From NCBI GenBank assembly GCA_038531945.1, contig JBCBBH010000002.1, forward strand, positions 620,001-684,000: a stretch of DNA of 64,000 bases, given 5' to 3'. The position numbers and the translations under genes were made by a program. Below are positions 26,101 to 34,609 of the stretch, piece after piece; position 1 is the first letter of the stretch; each line of letters starts with the position of its first letter. The stretch comes from CALBPI01 sp038531945 (GTDB lineage: Bacteria; Pseudomonadota; Gammaproteobacteria; Steroidobacterales; Woeseiaceae). The notes under the pieces are model-generated. The model did not search any database, was not told where the DNA came from, and worked only from the letters and a program-made list of their open reading frames with translations.

Positions 26101-29030
26101 CGAAGACGCGGATGCTCAGTCAGTGGCGCGGTGTTGATCTGGTCGATGGCGAAAACCGCATTGAAGCACGAGTGATTCGTTCGGATGGCAGTCTTGAGGA
26201 GACGTTTGAACGCAGCGTGCACTTCGCAGGGCACCCGATCCGCGGTGCGTTGTTGCCAGATCAGTCGCGTTTGATTGCCGATGGTCGCAAGCGTCCGGTG
26301 ATTGCGGTTCAGTTGTTTGACGGTGTCGGCGAGCCGGCGCGTGAGGCTTCGGTGGGTGACTTCAGCATCAATGCACCGTACCGGTCCTGGTATGAAGTTG
26401 CGCAGGAGCGCGAAAATTCACTGGTCGAGCTCAATCAACGTGACCCGTTCTACAGGGTTGGACCCAATGGTATTGCGTACATTGAGTTGGAGCCGACGAC
26501 TCAGGCCGGGGAGGTGACGCTGCGTCTGTTGTTCCCGAATCAGCGAGAGCAGTTGCTTCGAACTTATTTGGAGCCTGAGCCGCGCGACTGGATTCTGGTT
26601 GGCTTCGCTGAAGGTACGGTTGGTTACAACACGTTGCGTGACAACGCCGAGCTTGCGACACGCAGTGGCTTCGAGGACGACCTGTATGAAGAAGGCCGTG
26701 TGGCGTTTTTCGCGAAGGGTCGTGTCAAAGGGGATTACCTGCTGACGATTGCCTACGACAGTCGCGGTAACGCTGAGGACCTGGATCGGTTCGAGGCACC
26801 CATTGATCCGGACGCGTACTACACCCTGTATGCAGACGGCACGGAATCGCGCTTTGAAGCGGCCAGCCAACGAAAACTCTACATCAAACTCGAGCGGCGG
26901 CAGTTCTCGGCGCTGTTCGGAGATTTCAGCACTGGATTGTCGACCAATGAACTGGCTCGCTACGAGCGCCGCTTTAACGGTTTGCAGACGACTTACTTCG
27001 GCAAGAACGTGACCGTGAACGCTTTCGCGACCGAGACCGACCAGAGATTGACGCGCGATGACATTCCTGGCGATGGTACGTCGGGTCTGTATCGCCTGAG
27101 TGGTCAGGACATCGTTCCGAACAGCGACGTCATTCGCATCGAGACGCGCGATCGTTTCCGTGCCAATGAAGTTTTGACGACCCGATCGCTGACACGATTT
27201 GTCGACTATGACGTCGATTACATCAATGGAACGCTGTTCTTCAAGCAGCCAATTCCGAGTCGCGACGGCGACCTCAACCCGTTGGTCATTGTCGCCGAAT
27301 ACGAGTCGCGAAATGCGGGCGATCAGGATCTGATTGCGGGCGGTAGGGTTGCGGTCAAGACTTCGGATGATCGGCTGGAAGTCGGTGTGACCGGTATTCA
27401 GGAAGAGAACGCGGTCGACGCTAATACGCTGGTTGGTGCGGATCTGCGCTGGCAGGTATCGCCCGAGACGTTGGTCACAGCAGAATACGCCGATACTGAA
27501 CGCGACGACCTCTCCGCACAAACCTCGGGATATGCGTATCGTGTGAACGTCGAACACCGTACGGGTGCAATCGACGCGCGGGTATACCATTCGTATGCAG
27601 ACGCAAATTTCGGACTCGGACTGCAAGCGGCTAGCCAGGTCGGAATCGAGCAGACCGGTGCGGACATGCGTATCCAGTTTGCCGAGCGTTGGTTCCTGCA
27701 GGCACAAGCGGCCTGGCAGGAGAACCTTGAAACCGAGTTGGAGCGGGAGACGTACCAGGCAGATCTCAGGTATGAAGATGAACGCAACAGCGCGTTCTTC
27801 GGAGTGTCCAGTGTGTCCGACAATGCTGCCGACGGACAGCAGCGCGAGTCTGAGCTCGTTCGTGCCGGGGTCGCTCGCAACCTGTTCCGAAATCGAGTCA
27901 CACTGCGTGCATCAGCGGAGCAATCACTAGGCGATTCAGACGGTGTCGTTGATTACCCGGCGCGGCAAGTGCTCGGTCTTGATCTGAATCTCAGAACGGC
28001 AACGCTGTTCGCTGAGCATGAGTGGGCCGAGGGACAATCGATCGACGCGCAGACCACTCGTGTCGGTCTGCAAACCTCGCCATGGCAACGGGCTCAGTTC
28101 ACGAGTTCTCTCGACAACCAAGTGACCGAGTTCGGGCCACGTCTGTTCGCAAACTTCGGCTTTGTTCAGGGTCTCCAGGTCAGTGAGCGATGGACCCTTG
28201 ATTTCGGTGTGGACCATAGCAACACACTGGTCGAGCAGGATGCACTGATTTTCGACACCGACCGCGAATTGGCGTCCGGGTCGATTCGCGACGATTACGT
28301 TGCAGGCTACGTAGGCGCGGCGTATCAGTCCGAGTTGTGGTCGGCCAATACAAGGGCTGAGCATCGAAACGCAGATAACGGCACTCGGGATACGCTGTTA
28401 TTCGGATGGTTCCGCGAGCCGATTGCCGGCCACGGGCTGTCCGCCGGTCTGCAGTACACAAATGATGACCGACTCGACTCGGGCCAGCAGGTCAGAGGAG
28501 ATTTTCGAGTCGGTTGGGCGTATCGCGTGGCCGACCGGCGGTGGTCGTTCCTGGATCGACTGGACATCATCCACGAGGAGCAGACAAATCTTGGTACATC
28601 GCGCGACTCGATGCGCTACGTGAATAACTTCAATGCCACGCGCCGCATAGGCCCGGCCGGCGAGCTGACGCTGCAATATGCGGCCAAGTACGTCAGCACG
28701 GAGTTCGACGGCAATCGCTTCAGTGGTTACACAGATCTGGCGGGTGCGTCGTACCGGCGAAGTTTCCGACCACGTTGGGATTATCAATTGCAAGCCGGTG
28801 TGCTGCATAACTGGGATAGCGGTACGCGTGACTACACAGCCGGTGCTGCGATCGGGTTTAATCCTCGCGACAACGTCTGGCTCACGCTCGGCTACAACTT
28901 CGCCGGTTTCCGCGATGAAGACTTTGCGGCAGCCCGATATACCGCAAGCGGGCCATTCTTGCGTGTTGCGATCAAGGCCGATCAGGAAACACTCAAGGCA
29001 ATTGCAGGACGGATTCGAAACCGCCGATAA
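23148..29030 (+). CDS. Giant outer-membrane protein: DUF11, SdrD-B-like, OmpA-like and beta-barrel parts
   Basis: The 1960-residue protein has a signal peptide ending near FAAAATAA (residue 45) and then GTNIDNQARLTYEAIPG. A segment near 140-210 contains LDDGDQNLDPN and ETAENTGVFTG, found in surface repeat proteins. DUF11 spans about 376-500, an SdrD-B/carboxypeptidase-like fold about 518-575 (VRVYLEDG, DEQGRYHLEGL), and an OmpA-like peptidoglycan-binding domain about 755-866 (ATGHTDAD, RNRRVEL). An Ig-like stretch spans about 1050-1140. From about 1144 to the end, alternating strands suggest a large barrel. The C-terminus does not end in an aromatic residue. The start is uncertain (ATG 23148, ATG 23163 or TTG 23208). 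The likely role is anchoring or displaying the secreted neighbours. Confidence 0.83.
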   Translation: MMQVAMAKKTRGAVRRTPGFLRRSARACVGLLASMLFAAAATAATPPGTNIDNQARLTYEAIPGRVSVVTSNVVRTTSVFGRTPASVSFLRLAPGGSGVDATVSPTECSQAGAFVPLATPLGLDGQPLDLNAPQAVLSTTLYNASETAYLELDDGDQNLDPNLREWVSVTLTNPTSNDSEVLRLLETAENTGVFTGFVPLQEAAATAGNCVLEGLTDSQIQIDYTDPADAQDATAASALVAPLSVVFDAATGETLDGAIITLIDDTTGQPATVFGNDGVSAYPATVVAGAQTTDASGLVYSVPTGGFRFPVVQAGRYRLQVTPPANFLAPSNRTEAELAALPGGSFNISDASFLLPFEQLLDGATTLFDIPLDPFDGGLLLSKTTTATSAAVGDYVQYRLQIQNTSERIPATGISLTDVPPAGFRYVPGSARLNGEPFGDPIGGGAGASFIFELAEIAPAASVTLTYVMEVTGGARGRRAVNAASATADGDVVSNEASIGIALREDLFRDRATLIGRVVDGDCESDTFSAEAGVAGVRVYLEDGRYAVTDEQGRYHLEGLLAGRSVVQMDPLTVPEWMGLAPCAAPRFGGRADSQWVDLIGGQVQRADFYLKRKAPGTGKVALKLVNASGAAPDTIDYTLSIDGTGDVVVDDLSVTVLLPKAATLDPQSARLNGRKMPSLRQTGSAVVFVLGARDRAWRDQLTFTAEIDPAFAGELVSKAVANFNTPAARNQRTPVGEARMQREAATTENADYVLSLTFDVLSAELSTEDRATLDALVAEWQGVYDIDLVATGHTDADRIAARNREIFADNYALSQARAASAAEYLANALKVPAANITVKGMGADAPVASNNTEAGKRRNRRVELIMSGIRPGKQSAVLVTQSASDVLKIDTVGRTPGPDAIDDPLDAKIREINERLDQGANAANEALSQVPTANGIVWPTADYQPAIPSTTIAVAHSVDSKVELLINEQPVSALNFEGSTANDAKTRMLSQWRGVDLVDGENRIEARVIRSDGSLEETFERSVHFAGHPIRGALLPDQSRLIADGRKRPVIAVQLFDGVGEPAREASVGDFSINAPYRSWYEVAQERENSLVELNQRDPFYRVGPNGIAYIELEPTTQAGEVTLRLLFPNQREQLLRTYLEPEPRDWILVGFAEGTVGYNTLRDNAELATRSGFEDDLYEEGRVAFFAKGRVKGDYLLTIAYDSRGNAEDLDRFEAPIDPDAYYTLYADGTESRFEAASQRKLYIKLERRQFSALFGDFSTGLSTNELARYERRFNGLQTTYFGKNVTVNAFATETDQRLTRDDIPGDGTSGLYRLSGQDIVPNSDVIRIETRDRFRANEVLTTRSLTRFVDYDVDYINGTLFFKQPIPSRDGDLNPLVIVAEYESRNAGDQDLIAGGRVAVKTSDDRLEVGVTGIQEENAVDANTLVGADLRWQVSPETLVTAEYADTERDDLSAQTSGYAYRVNVEHRTGAIDARVYHSYADANFGLGLQAASQVGIEQTGADMRIQFAERWFLQAQAAWQENLETELERETYQADLRYEDERNSAFFGVSSVSDNAADGQQRESELVRAGVARNLFRNRVTLRASAEQSLGDSDGVVDYPARQVLGLDLNLRTATLFAEHEWAEGQSIDAQTTRVGLQTSPWQRAQFTSSLDNQVTEFGPRLFANFGFVQGLQVSERWTLDFGVDHSNTLVEQDALIFDTDRELASGSIRDDYVAGYVGAAYQSELWSANTRAEHRNADNGTRDTLLFGWFREPIAGHGLSAGLQYTNDDRLDSGQQVRGDFRVGWAYRVADRRWSFLDRLDIIHEEQTNLGTSRDSMRYVNNFNATRRIGPAGELTLQYAAKYVSTEFDGNRFSGYTDLAGASYRRSFRPRWDYQLQAGVLHNWDSGTRDYTAGAAIGFNPRDNVWLTLGYNFAGFRDEDFAAARYTASGPFLRVAIKADQETLKAIAGRIRNRR
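23176..23209 (+). terminator. Terminator-like hairpin inside the 5' coding region of the giant gene
   Basis: CCCGGGGTGCGG (23176-23187) pairs with CCGCACTCCGGG (23192-23203) through a 12-bp stem with one G-T wobble. The loop is TTCG, a very stable tetraloop, and the tail is C-TTTTT (23204-23209). It follows the previous stop by about 50 nt, the usual distance for an operon terminator, yet lies within the giant open frame if translation starts at 23148 or 23163. It could end most transcription or act as an attenuator. Confidence 0.7.
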
Positions 29031-29087
29031 CCTTGCAAACACGGTAAACTAGCGCCCGGGAATACCAGGTCATCAGGCCAGCTAGTT

Positions 29088-31022
29088 ATGATGGATATCG
29101 ACGCGCTGCTAGGCGCGGAAGGGCCCGTTGCGGGCGCGGTGCAGAACTACCAACCTCGACTCTCGCAGCAGCTGATGGCGCAAGCGGTCATGCAAGCGAT
29201 CGAGAACGGCGAGCGCCTCGTTGTCGAGGCCGGCACCGGCACTGGCAAGACATTCGCGTATCTGTTGCCCGCCCTGCTGGGCGGTGCACGAACCATCGTG
29301 TCGACAGGCACGCGGGCACTGCAGGACCAACTCTTTCATCGTGATCTTCCGACCATCTCCAAGACGCTTGGCAGGCCGGTGAAAACGGCGCTGCTGAAAG
29401 GGCGATCCAATTATCTTTGTCTGCACAGACTCGATCTTGCGTTGCAGGATGCAACGGCCGTGACTTCGGCACAGGCACGGATTCTTTCTGAATGGCGCGA
29501 CCACACGCGCGATGGAGATCGGCGCGAGGTCACAGAGATTCCTGAGGATGATGCTGTTTGGCAGCGCGTCACGTCGACGGCGGACAATTGTCTCGGTCAG
29601 CAGTGCCCATTTTTCGATGACTGTTACGTCGTGGGTGCACGGCGCAAGGCGCAGAAGGCGGATTTGGTGGTGATCAATCATCACCTCCTTATGGCGGATC
29701 TCGCGTTTCGCGAAGGTGGGTTTGTTGAGTTTCTGCCGGATGCCGACGCAATCATTATCGACGAGGCGCATCAGCTGCCGGACATTGCGCTCGAGTTTTT
29801 CGGCACATCTGTTTCTCATCGTCAGTTTCTGGATGTTCTCGCTGAACTGGAAGTCGCGTTGGCCGGGTTTGCGACGGATGCCGTTGAGACGAGACTGCGC
29901 ACGGCACGTCGCGCGGCGCTCGTGGTGCGAGAGTCTGCACCGCGTGAGGCTGGGCGCTATGAGTCTCAATCGTTGCCCGAGTCGTTGCACGGGGCCGTGA
30001 CACAATTGAATGATGCGCTGGATGATCTCATCGGTGCCGTAGATGCAATTGGTCATCTGGAGCCCGCACAGACTCAGCACCTCGATCGGTTGTTACGCGT
30101 GTCAGACCGTTTGCGTATCGTTGCGGCGGATAGCGATGAGGACGGCATGCGATGGGTCGATGTGACTCGCCGAGGCATGCGGTGGCATATGACACCGCTG
30201 GATATCGCGCCGCGTATGCGAGCGGCGATCGATACGACTGGAGCCGCATGGGTGTTGACGTCGGCCACGCTCGCTGTGGGTGAAGACTTCAGCCACATCC
30301 TCAATCGGTTGGGGCTCGACGACGCGCGGTGCGTACAGTTCGCAACGCCGTTCGCACTAGCGGAGCGCGCACGCTTGTTGTTGCCAGGTCAATTACCGAT
30401 GCCCCAAGACCAAAAGTACATCCCGTCGTTGCTTGCATTGACGACCCCGCTGTTGTCAGCGACACACGGCGGTGCGTTCTTTCTGCACACCAGTTACCGA
30501 GCGCTGCGAGAGAGCGCGGAGTGGTTTGCTCAACGTCCCGCTCTGCTCGGGGATCGTCCCTTGCTCGTTCAAGGGGACCAGCCACGCGACCGATTGCTTG
30601 CCGAGTTTCGCAACGCCGGTGACGCCGTCTTGCTGGGCACTGGAACCTTTTGGGAGGGCGTCGATGTACGCGGTGAGGCGCTCACCCTGGTCGTGATTGA
30701 CAAGTTGCCGTTCGCGGTGCCGGATGATCCCCTGCTCGTAGCACGAAGTGCACACCTTCAGCGTCAGGGTTTGAATCCGTTCCGCCATCACCAGCTACCC
30801 GAGGCCGTGCTGGCCTTGAAGCAAGGCGCCGGAAGACTGCTGCGTGATCCGGCGGACTATGGGGTGATCGTGATCGGCGACCGGCGGATCACTGAACGCG
30901 GATATGGCCGGATGTTTGTGTCGGCGCTGGGGCCGATGCCAGTACTGACCAATGTGGCGGACGCAGCGCGTTTTCTTGAGTCTATGCAAAACGCGGCACG
31001 CGCGACGGAGACTCTGCAATGA
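29088..31022 (+). CDS. yoaA: DinG-family ATP-dependent helicase YoaA
   Basis: The 644-residue superfamily 2 DNA helicase belongs to the XPD/DinG group. Walker A is AGTGTGKTFAY, the DEAH box is IIDEAHQL and motif VI is QGAGRLLRDP. Four Cys (one in SNYLCLHR and three in CLGQQCPFFDDC) are spaced to hold the family [4Fe-4S] cluster. YoaA helps repair replication-blocking lesions, in part with the polymerase clamp-loader subunit chi. A second ATG directly follows the first. The stop overlaps tsaB by 4 nt (ATGA), the conserved yoaA-tsaB arrangement. Length fits YoaA better than DinG. Confidence 0.92.
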   Translation: MMDIDALLGAEGPVAGAVQNYQPRLSQQLMAQAVMQAIENGERLVVEAGTGTGKTFAYLLPALLGGARTIVSTGTRALQDQLFHRDLPTISKTLGRPVKTALLKGRSNYLCLHRLDLALQDATAVTSAQARILSEWRDHTRDGDRREVTEIPEDDAVWQRVTSTADNCLGQQCPFFDDCYVVGARRKAQKADLVVINHHLLMADLAFREGGFVEFLPDADAIIIDEAHQLPDIALEFFGTSVSHRQFLDVLAELEVALAGFATDAVETRLRTARRAALVVRESAPREAGRYESQSLPESLHGAVTQLNDALDDLIGAVDAIGHLEPAQTQHLDRLLRVSDRLRIVAADSDEDGMRWVDVTRRGMRWHMTPLDIAPRMRAAIDTTGAAWVLTSATLAVGEDFSHILNRLGLDDARCVQFATPFALAERARLLLPGQLPMPQDQKYIPSLLALTTPLLSATHGGAFFLHTSYRALRESAEWFAQRPALLGDRPLLVQGDQPRDRLLAEFRNAGDAVLLGTGTFWEGVDVRGEALTLVVIDKLPFAVPDDPLLVARSAHLQRQGLNPFRHHQLPEAVLALKQGAGRLLRDPADYGVIVIGDRRITERGYGRMFVSALGPMPVLTNVADAARFLESMQNAARATETLQ

Positions 31023-31705
31023 GCGCAGCTAAGCGATGGCTGAGTGTCGATACTTCGGGTTCCCGGTGCAGCGCCGCATTGCTGGTGGACGGTCACATTG
31101 CATCGCGGGCATTTGATGACGCGAGACAGAGCGCACGACGTCTGCCAGGCGCCATTGCAGAGTTGCGCGCTGAACAAAACACCGCTGCAGCGGAGCTGGA
31201 CGGTTTGATCTACGCCTCGGGCCCAGGGTCGTTTACTGGCTTGAGGATTGGGATAGCGTTGGTGCAGGGGCTGGCTTTGGCTGCTGGCGCCAAAGTCACG
31301 GGCATATCGAGTTTGCGAGCAACCGCACAAGCGGTGTTCGCATCGAGGCCGGAGTGGGACACGGTGCAGATCGTCAACAACGCGCATATGGGTGAAGTGT
31401 TCTTCGGCCTTTATGAGCGAAGAGACGGGCTGGCGTATGCACTGGAGCCGGATGCGCTACGAGCGCCGGGTTCGGTTGGTGATGTTCGAGCGGATGGTTT
31501 AATCGGTGACGGTCTGTCGCTCTGTGCGTCCCTCGATACGCTCGACATTCCACGGCACGGTGACGCTTTGCCGCTCGCCGAGGCGCTGCTTGAGATCGCA
31601 ACGCAAGATTCAGGGTTGATCTGGACGCGACCCGAGCAAGCCCAAGCGAGCTACTTGCGGGCGGATTCGGCGATGGTGCAAACGCGGCCCGGTCATCGAT
31701 CCTGA
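31019..31705 (+). CDS. tsaB: tRNA threonylcarbamoyladenosine biosynthesis protein TsaB
   Basis: The 228-residue protein is an ASKHA-fold partner of TsaD; with TsaC and TsaE they make t6A37 in tRNAs reading ANN codons. The N-terminal LSVDTSGSRCSAAL strand-turn and the SGPGSFTGLRIG loop are diagnostic of TsaB. The length is normal. It overlaps the helicase stop by 4 nt and is probably cotranscribed. The next gene, phoB, has its own Pho-box promoter starting about 9 nt after this stop. Confidence 0.94.
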   Translation: MSAAKRWLSVDTSGSRCSAALLVDGHIASRAFDDARQSARRLPGAIAELRAEQNTAAAELDGLIYASGPGSFTGLRIGIALVQGLALAAGAKVTGISSLRATAQAVFASRPEWDTVQIVNNAHMGEVFFGLYERRDGLAYALEPDALRAPGSVGDVRADGLIGDGLSLCASLDTLDIPRHGDALPLAEALLEIATQDSGLIWTRPEQAQASYLRADSAMVQTRPGHRS

Positions 31706-31713
31706 CGTGACTG

Positions 31714-31747
31714 GTGTAACATTCCTGTAACGCATTGTGGTTGTAAT
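31714..31747 (+). promoter_or_regulatory. Pho box and -10 of the phoBR promoter
   Basis: Two heptamers 11 bp apart, GTGTAAC (31714-31720) and CTGTAAC (31725-31731), fit the PhoB direct-repeat consensus CTGTMAT-N4. Exactly 10 nt later is TGTAAT (31742-31747), a -10 element, so the box occupies the -35 position as in PhoB-activated promoters. This suggests autoactivation of phoB. Confidence 0.78.
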
Positions 31748-31773
31748 GCGATGATTCCACAGGACGAAACATC

Positions 31774-32463
31774 ATGAGCGGCCCGCGAATCATAATTGTC
31801 GAAGACGAAGTCGCCATCAGCGATATGGTGACTTTTCATTTGTCCCGAGCTGGCTACGAAGTCTCTCAGGCGCTGGATTGTCAGCAGGCGCGTGAGCGGA
31901 TGGCAGACGAGGGCGCGGACCTTGCGCTCGTGGACTGGATGCTCCCGGACATGAGCGGTCTTGAATTTGTACGTTCCTTGAAGCGTGACCCGCAGTTCGA
32001 AGACCTCGCGATTATCATGCTGACAGCACGAGCCGACGAGCAGGACAAGGTTCGAGGGCTGGATAGCGGCGCCGATGATTACATCACCAAGCCATTCTCC
32101 TCGCGCGAACTGATCTCCCGCATTCAGGCGGTGCTGCGTCGAGCCGCACCGTCCGCGAACGAAAGCTACACCGCGGGGTCGCTGAAAATCGACGCAGTGG
32201 GTCACCGGGTTTATGCGGGCGATACAGAGGTGTCTCTCGGACCAAAGGAATATCGGTTGCTGAAGTTCCTTCTGACCCACCCGGAACGCGTCTATAGCCG
32301 AGCGCAATTGCTCGACCGCGTGTGGGGTGCGAATGTCTATGTTGAGGAGCGGACGGTCGACGTTCACATTCGACGTCTGCGCAAGGCCCTTGAGAGTCAC
32401 TCCGCGGACAGCTACATTCAGACGGTCAGAGGAGCCGGTTACCGGTTTTCAGCTCGAGCGTAG
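31774..32463 (+). CDS. phoB: Phosphate regulon response regulator PhoB
   Basis: The 229-residue OmpR/PhoB-family regulator has a receiver domain with EDE near residues 10-12, phosphoacceptor D54 (LVDWMLP), Thr in MLTAR and Lys in TKPFS. The C-terminal winged-helix domain includes GPKEYRLLKFL, RVWGANVYVEERTVDVHIRRLRK and GAGYRF. PhoR phosphorylates it under phosphate limitation, and it then binds Pho boxes such as those ahead of its own gene and pstS. phoR follows after 2 nt. No feature departs from the family norm. Confidence 0.96.
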   Translation: MSGPRIIIVEDEVAISDMVTFHLSRAGYEVSQALDCQQARERMADEGADLALVDWMLPDMSGLEFVRSLKRDPQFEDLAIIMLTARADEQDKVRGLDSGADDYITKPFSSRELISRIQAVLRRAAPSANESYTAGSLKIDAVGHRVYAGDTEVSLGPKEYRLLKFLLTHPERVYSRAQLLDRVWGANVYVEERTVDVHIRRLRKALESHSADSYIQTVRGAGYRFSARA

Positions 32464-32465
32464 CG

Positions 32466-33776
32466 ATGCCAAATTCAATTCGTAATGCCTTGCTCCGCGT
32501 CGCGTTTCTGCTCGGTGTGGGCCTGGCGACCGGGGCATATTTTGGATTCCCGGTGTACGGCCTTCTTATCGCCATGTCTGGGCTGTTTTTCCTTCAGCTG
32601 TTCCGCGTGCTTCGTCTGGAACGCAGACTTGCGCGACGCAAGCGGGTTTGTGTTCCGGATGGAGACGGGGTGTGGCCGCGAGTTCTCGCTGGCATTCATT
32701 ACCAGCAGACGCGGGTCAGGAAACACAAAAGTAACTACCGTCGCCTGATGAAGGAAGTACGGCAGTCGACGAACGCGTTACCCGATGCGATTGTCGCCCT
32801 GAATTCCGAGCACGAGATTCAACGATTCAACGCTGCCGCTGAACGTATGGTTGGATTGCAGAAGCGGCGCGATCGCGGACAGCGAATCGACAACCTGTTG
32901 CGCCATCCGGACTTCGTCAAATTTCTGAGGACCGGGGATTTCAATGTCCCGTTAGTGATTCCGTCGCCCCGTGGGGAGGATTGCTGGTTGTCGGTTCAGC
33001 TCGTGGCCTATAGCGACAACAATCGGTTGTTGATTCTTCGTGACGTGACGGAGCGGACCCGGCTGTCGCGAATGCGTCGCGACTTTGTCGCGAATGCATC
33101 GCACGAACTCCGCACGCCGCTAACCGTACTTGCGGGATACGTTGAGGCGATGCAAGACGATGATGTGTTGAAGGAGGCGTGGGGCAAGCCACTTGAAGAG
33201 ATGCAAATCCAGTCCGAGAGAATGCGGGCGATGCTCGATGAGCTTCTCGCACTTTCGCGTCTCGAGGCGAAGACCCAGGCATCACTGGAACAGCCCCTCG
33301 ATATGGCAAGTCTTGTGCGAGAAGTCGCGGTGCTCCTGGGCCAAGAAGGTCACAAAATTTCTGTCGATGTTGATGACGGACTGCAGATCCTCGGGGAAGC
33401 TTCTGATCTCACATCCGTCGTTACCAACTTGCTTTCAAATGCGATGCGCTACAGCGATGCGGGCACCAACGTTGAGGTTTGGTGGGGTGCGACGCCGGAG
33501 GGTTCTGCGTTGACCGTAACCGATCATGGCGAAGGAATCGCCGAGGAAGATTTGCCGCGTTTAACCGAGCGTTTTTTTCGCGTCAACCGGGGGCGCGGTC
33601 GTGACAGCGGTGGCGTTGGCCTGGGCCTCGCCATCGTCAAGCATGCCTTGGCTCGCCATGATGCTGTGTTGACGGTGACGAGTGAGCTCGGCAAAGGCAG
33701 TTGCTTTCGTTGCGACTTTCCCATGGAACGAACAGTTCGGAATCCGGTCCCAATAAGCAGTGCAGGGTCCATGTAG
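32466..33776 (+). CDS. phoR: Phosphate regulon sensor kinase PhoR
   Basis: The 436-residue protein has two closely spaced N-terminal membrane segments (about residues 8-50) with almost no periplasmic part, as in PhoR. A cytoplasmic PAS domain (about 100-200) starts at LPDAIVAL. HisKA carries the phosphoacceptor His in NASHELRTPLTVL; the ATPase domain has NLLSNAMRYS, DHGEGI and GVGLGLAI. It senses the transport state of Pst through PhoU rather than phosphate directly. Its start is 2 nt after phoB. The C-terminal 15 residues are an unconserved tail. Confidence 0.95.
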   Translation: MPNSIRNALLRVAFLLGVGLATGAYFGFPVYGLLIAMSGLFFLQLFRVLRLERRLARRKRVCVPDGDGVWPRVLAGIHYQQTRVRKHKSNYRRLMKEVRQSTNALPDAIVALNSEHEIQRFNAAAERMVGLQKRRDRGQRIDNLLRHPDFVKFLRTGDFNVPLVIPSPRGEDCWLSVQLVAYSDNNRLLILRDVTERTRLSRMRRDFVANASHELRTPLTVLAGYVEAMQDDDVLKEAWGKPLEEMQIQSERMRAMLDELLALSRLEAKTQASLEQPLDMASLVREVAVLLGQEGHKISVDVDDGLQILGEASDLTSVVTNLLSNAMRYSDAGTNVEVWWGATPEGSALTVTDHGEGIAEEDLPRLTERFFRVNRGRGRDSGGVGLGLAIVKHALARHDAVLTVTSELGKGSCFRCDFPMERTVRNPVPISSAGSM

Positions 33777-33879
33777 ACTAACGGGTGAGGCCTCAGTTCG
33801 GTTTGTCCTGACAGAGCCCTGTTATACTTTTCGAAAAAAGTCGTTCAGCACCTAAAAAAACGGGACAAGGTGACCTTCG

Positions 33880-34599
33880 GTGAACACATTGGATCTGAAT
33901 CATCACATTTCGAGGCGGTTCAACAAGGACCTCGAAGATCTTCGCAACAACGTTCTCGCAATGGGTGGACTTGTGGAGACTCAGCTGAGCAAAGCGATTG
34001 AGGCAATCGTTTCCGGCAACAGCGAGCTAGGCCTTCAGGTTGCGCATGACGATTACAAGGTCAATCGGTTTGAGGTTGCGATCGACGAGGAATGTAGTCG
34101 AATCTTGGCGACGCGCGGTCCAACGGCGTCGGATTTGCGTCTGATCGTCGCTATCGTGAAAACCATCACGGATCTCGAACGCATTGGCGATGAGGCGGAA
34201 AAAATTGGCTTCCTTGCATCGAAGCTGGCAACCATGGACCGCCCGGCGGGTTCGTACGGCGAGCTCAAGACAATAGGTAATCAAGTGAGTGCGATGCTGC
34301 AATCCGCTATGGATTCGTTTGCACGCCTGGACGCGGAGGCGGCACTGAAGACTGTCAGGGACGATGAAATCGTCGATGAGAATTACGAAATGATTCAACG
34401 TCAGTGCATCACCTTCATGATGGAGGACCCGCGGACGATCAAACGCGTGATGAACGTGACGTGGGCTGCAAGGTCGCTGGAGCGAATAGGGGACCATGCG
34501 AAAAATATTGGTGAGTACGTGATCTACATGGTGCATGGCAAAGATGTGCGACACACCGATGTCGGAGATGTTGATCTCGACCTGATGAAGCGCCCCTGA
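33880..34599 (+). CDS. phoU: Phosphate signalling protein PhoU
   Basis: The 239-residue all-helical protein contains two PhoU repeats, each with the metal-binding motif: ERIGDEAEKIGF near residue 105 and ERIGDHAKNIGEY near residue 205. PhoU links Pst transporter activity to PhoR, keeping the regulon off when phosphate is plentiful. The GTG start is preceded by AAGGTGA. It follows phoR by about 100 nt, containing a TATACT element (33823-33828), so it may have its own promoter. In many gammaproteobacteria phoU ends the pst operon; here it is separated from pstSCAB by dsbB and dapE. Confidence 0.95.
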   Translation: MNTLDLNHHISRRFNKDLEDLRNNVLAMGGLVETQLSKAIEAIVSGNSELGLQVAHDDYKVNRFEVAIDEECSRILATRGPTASDLRLIVAIVKTITDLERIGDEAEKIGFLASKLATMDRPAGSYGELKTIGNQVSAMLQSAMDSFARLDAEAALKTVRDDEIVDENYEMIQRQCITFMMEDPRTIKRVMNVTWAARSLERIGDHAKNIGEYVIYMVHGKDVRHTDVGDVDLDLMKRP

Positions 34600-34609
34600 A
34601 GATAGAATT

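Noticed and set aside
26418..27707. Long minus-strand open frame opposite the giant outer-membrane gene
   Set aside because: No domain, signal peptide or start context; the plus-strand frame is continuous over 1960 codons with recognisable domains.
33808..33828. Pho-box-like CTGACAG-N4-CTGTTAT ahead of phoU
   Set aside because: The second heptamer overlaps the only -10-like element (TATACT), and no -10 lies 10 nt downstream, unlike at phoB and pstS.
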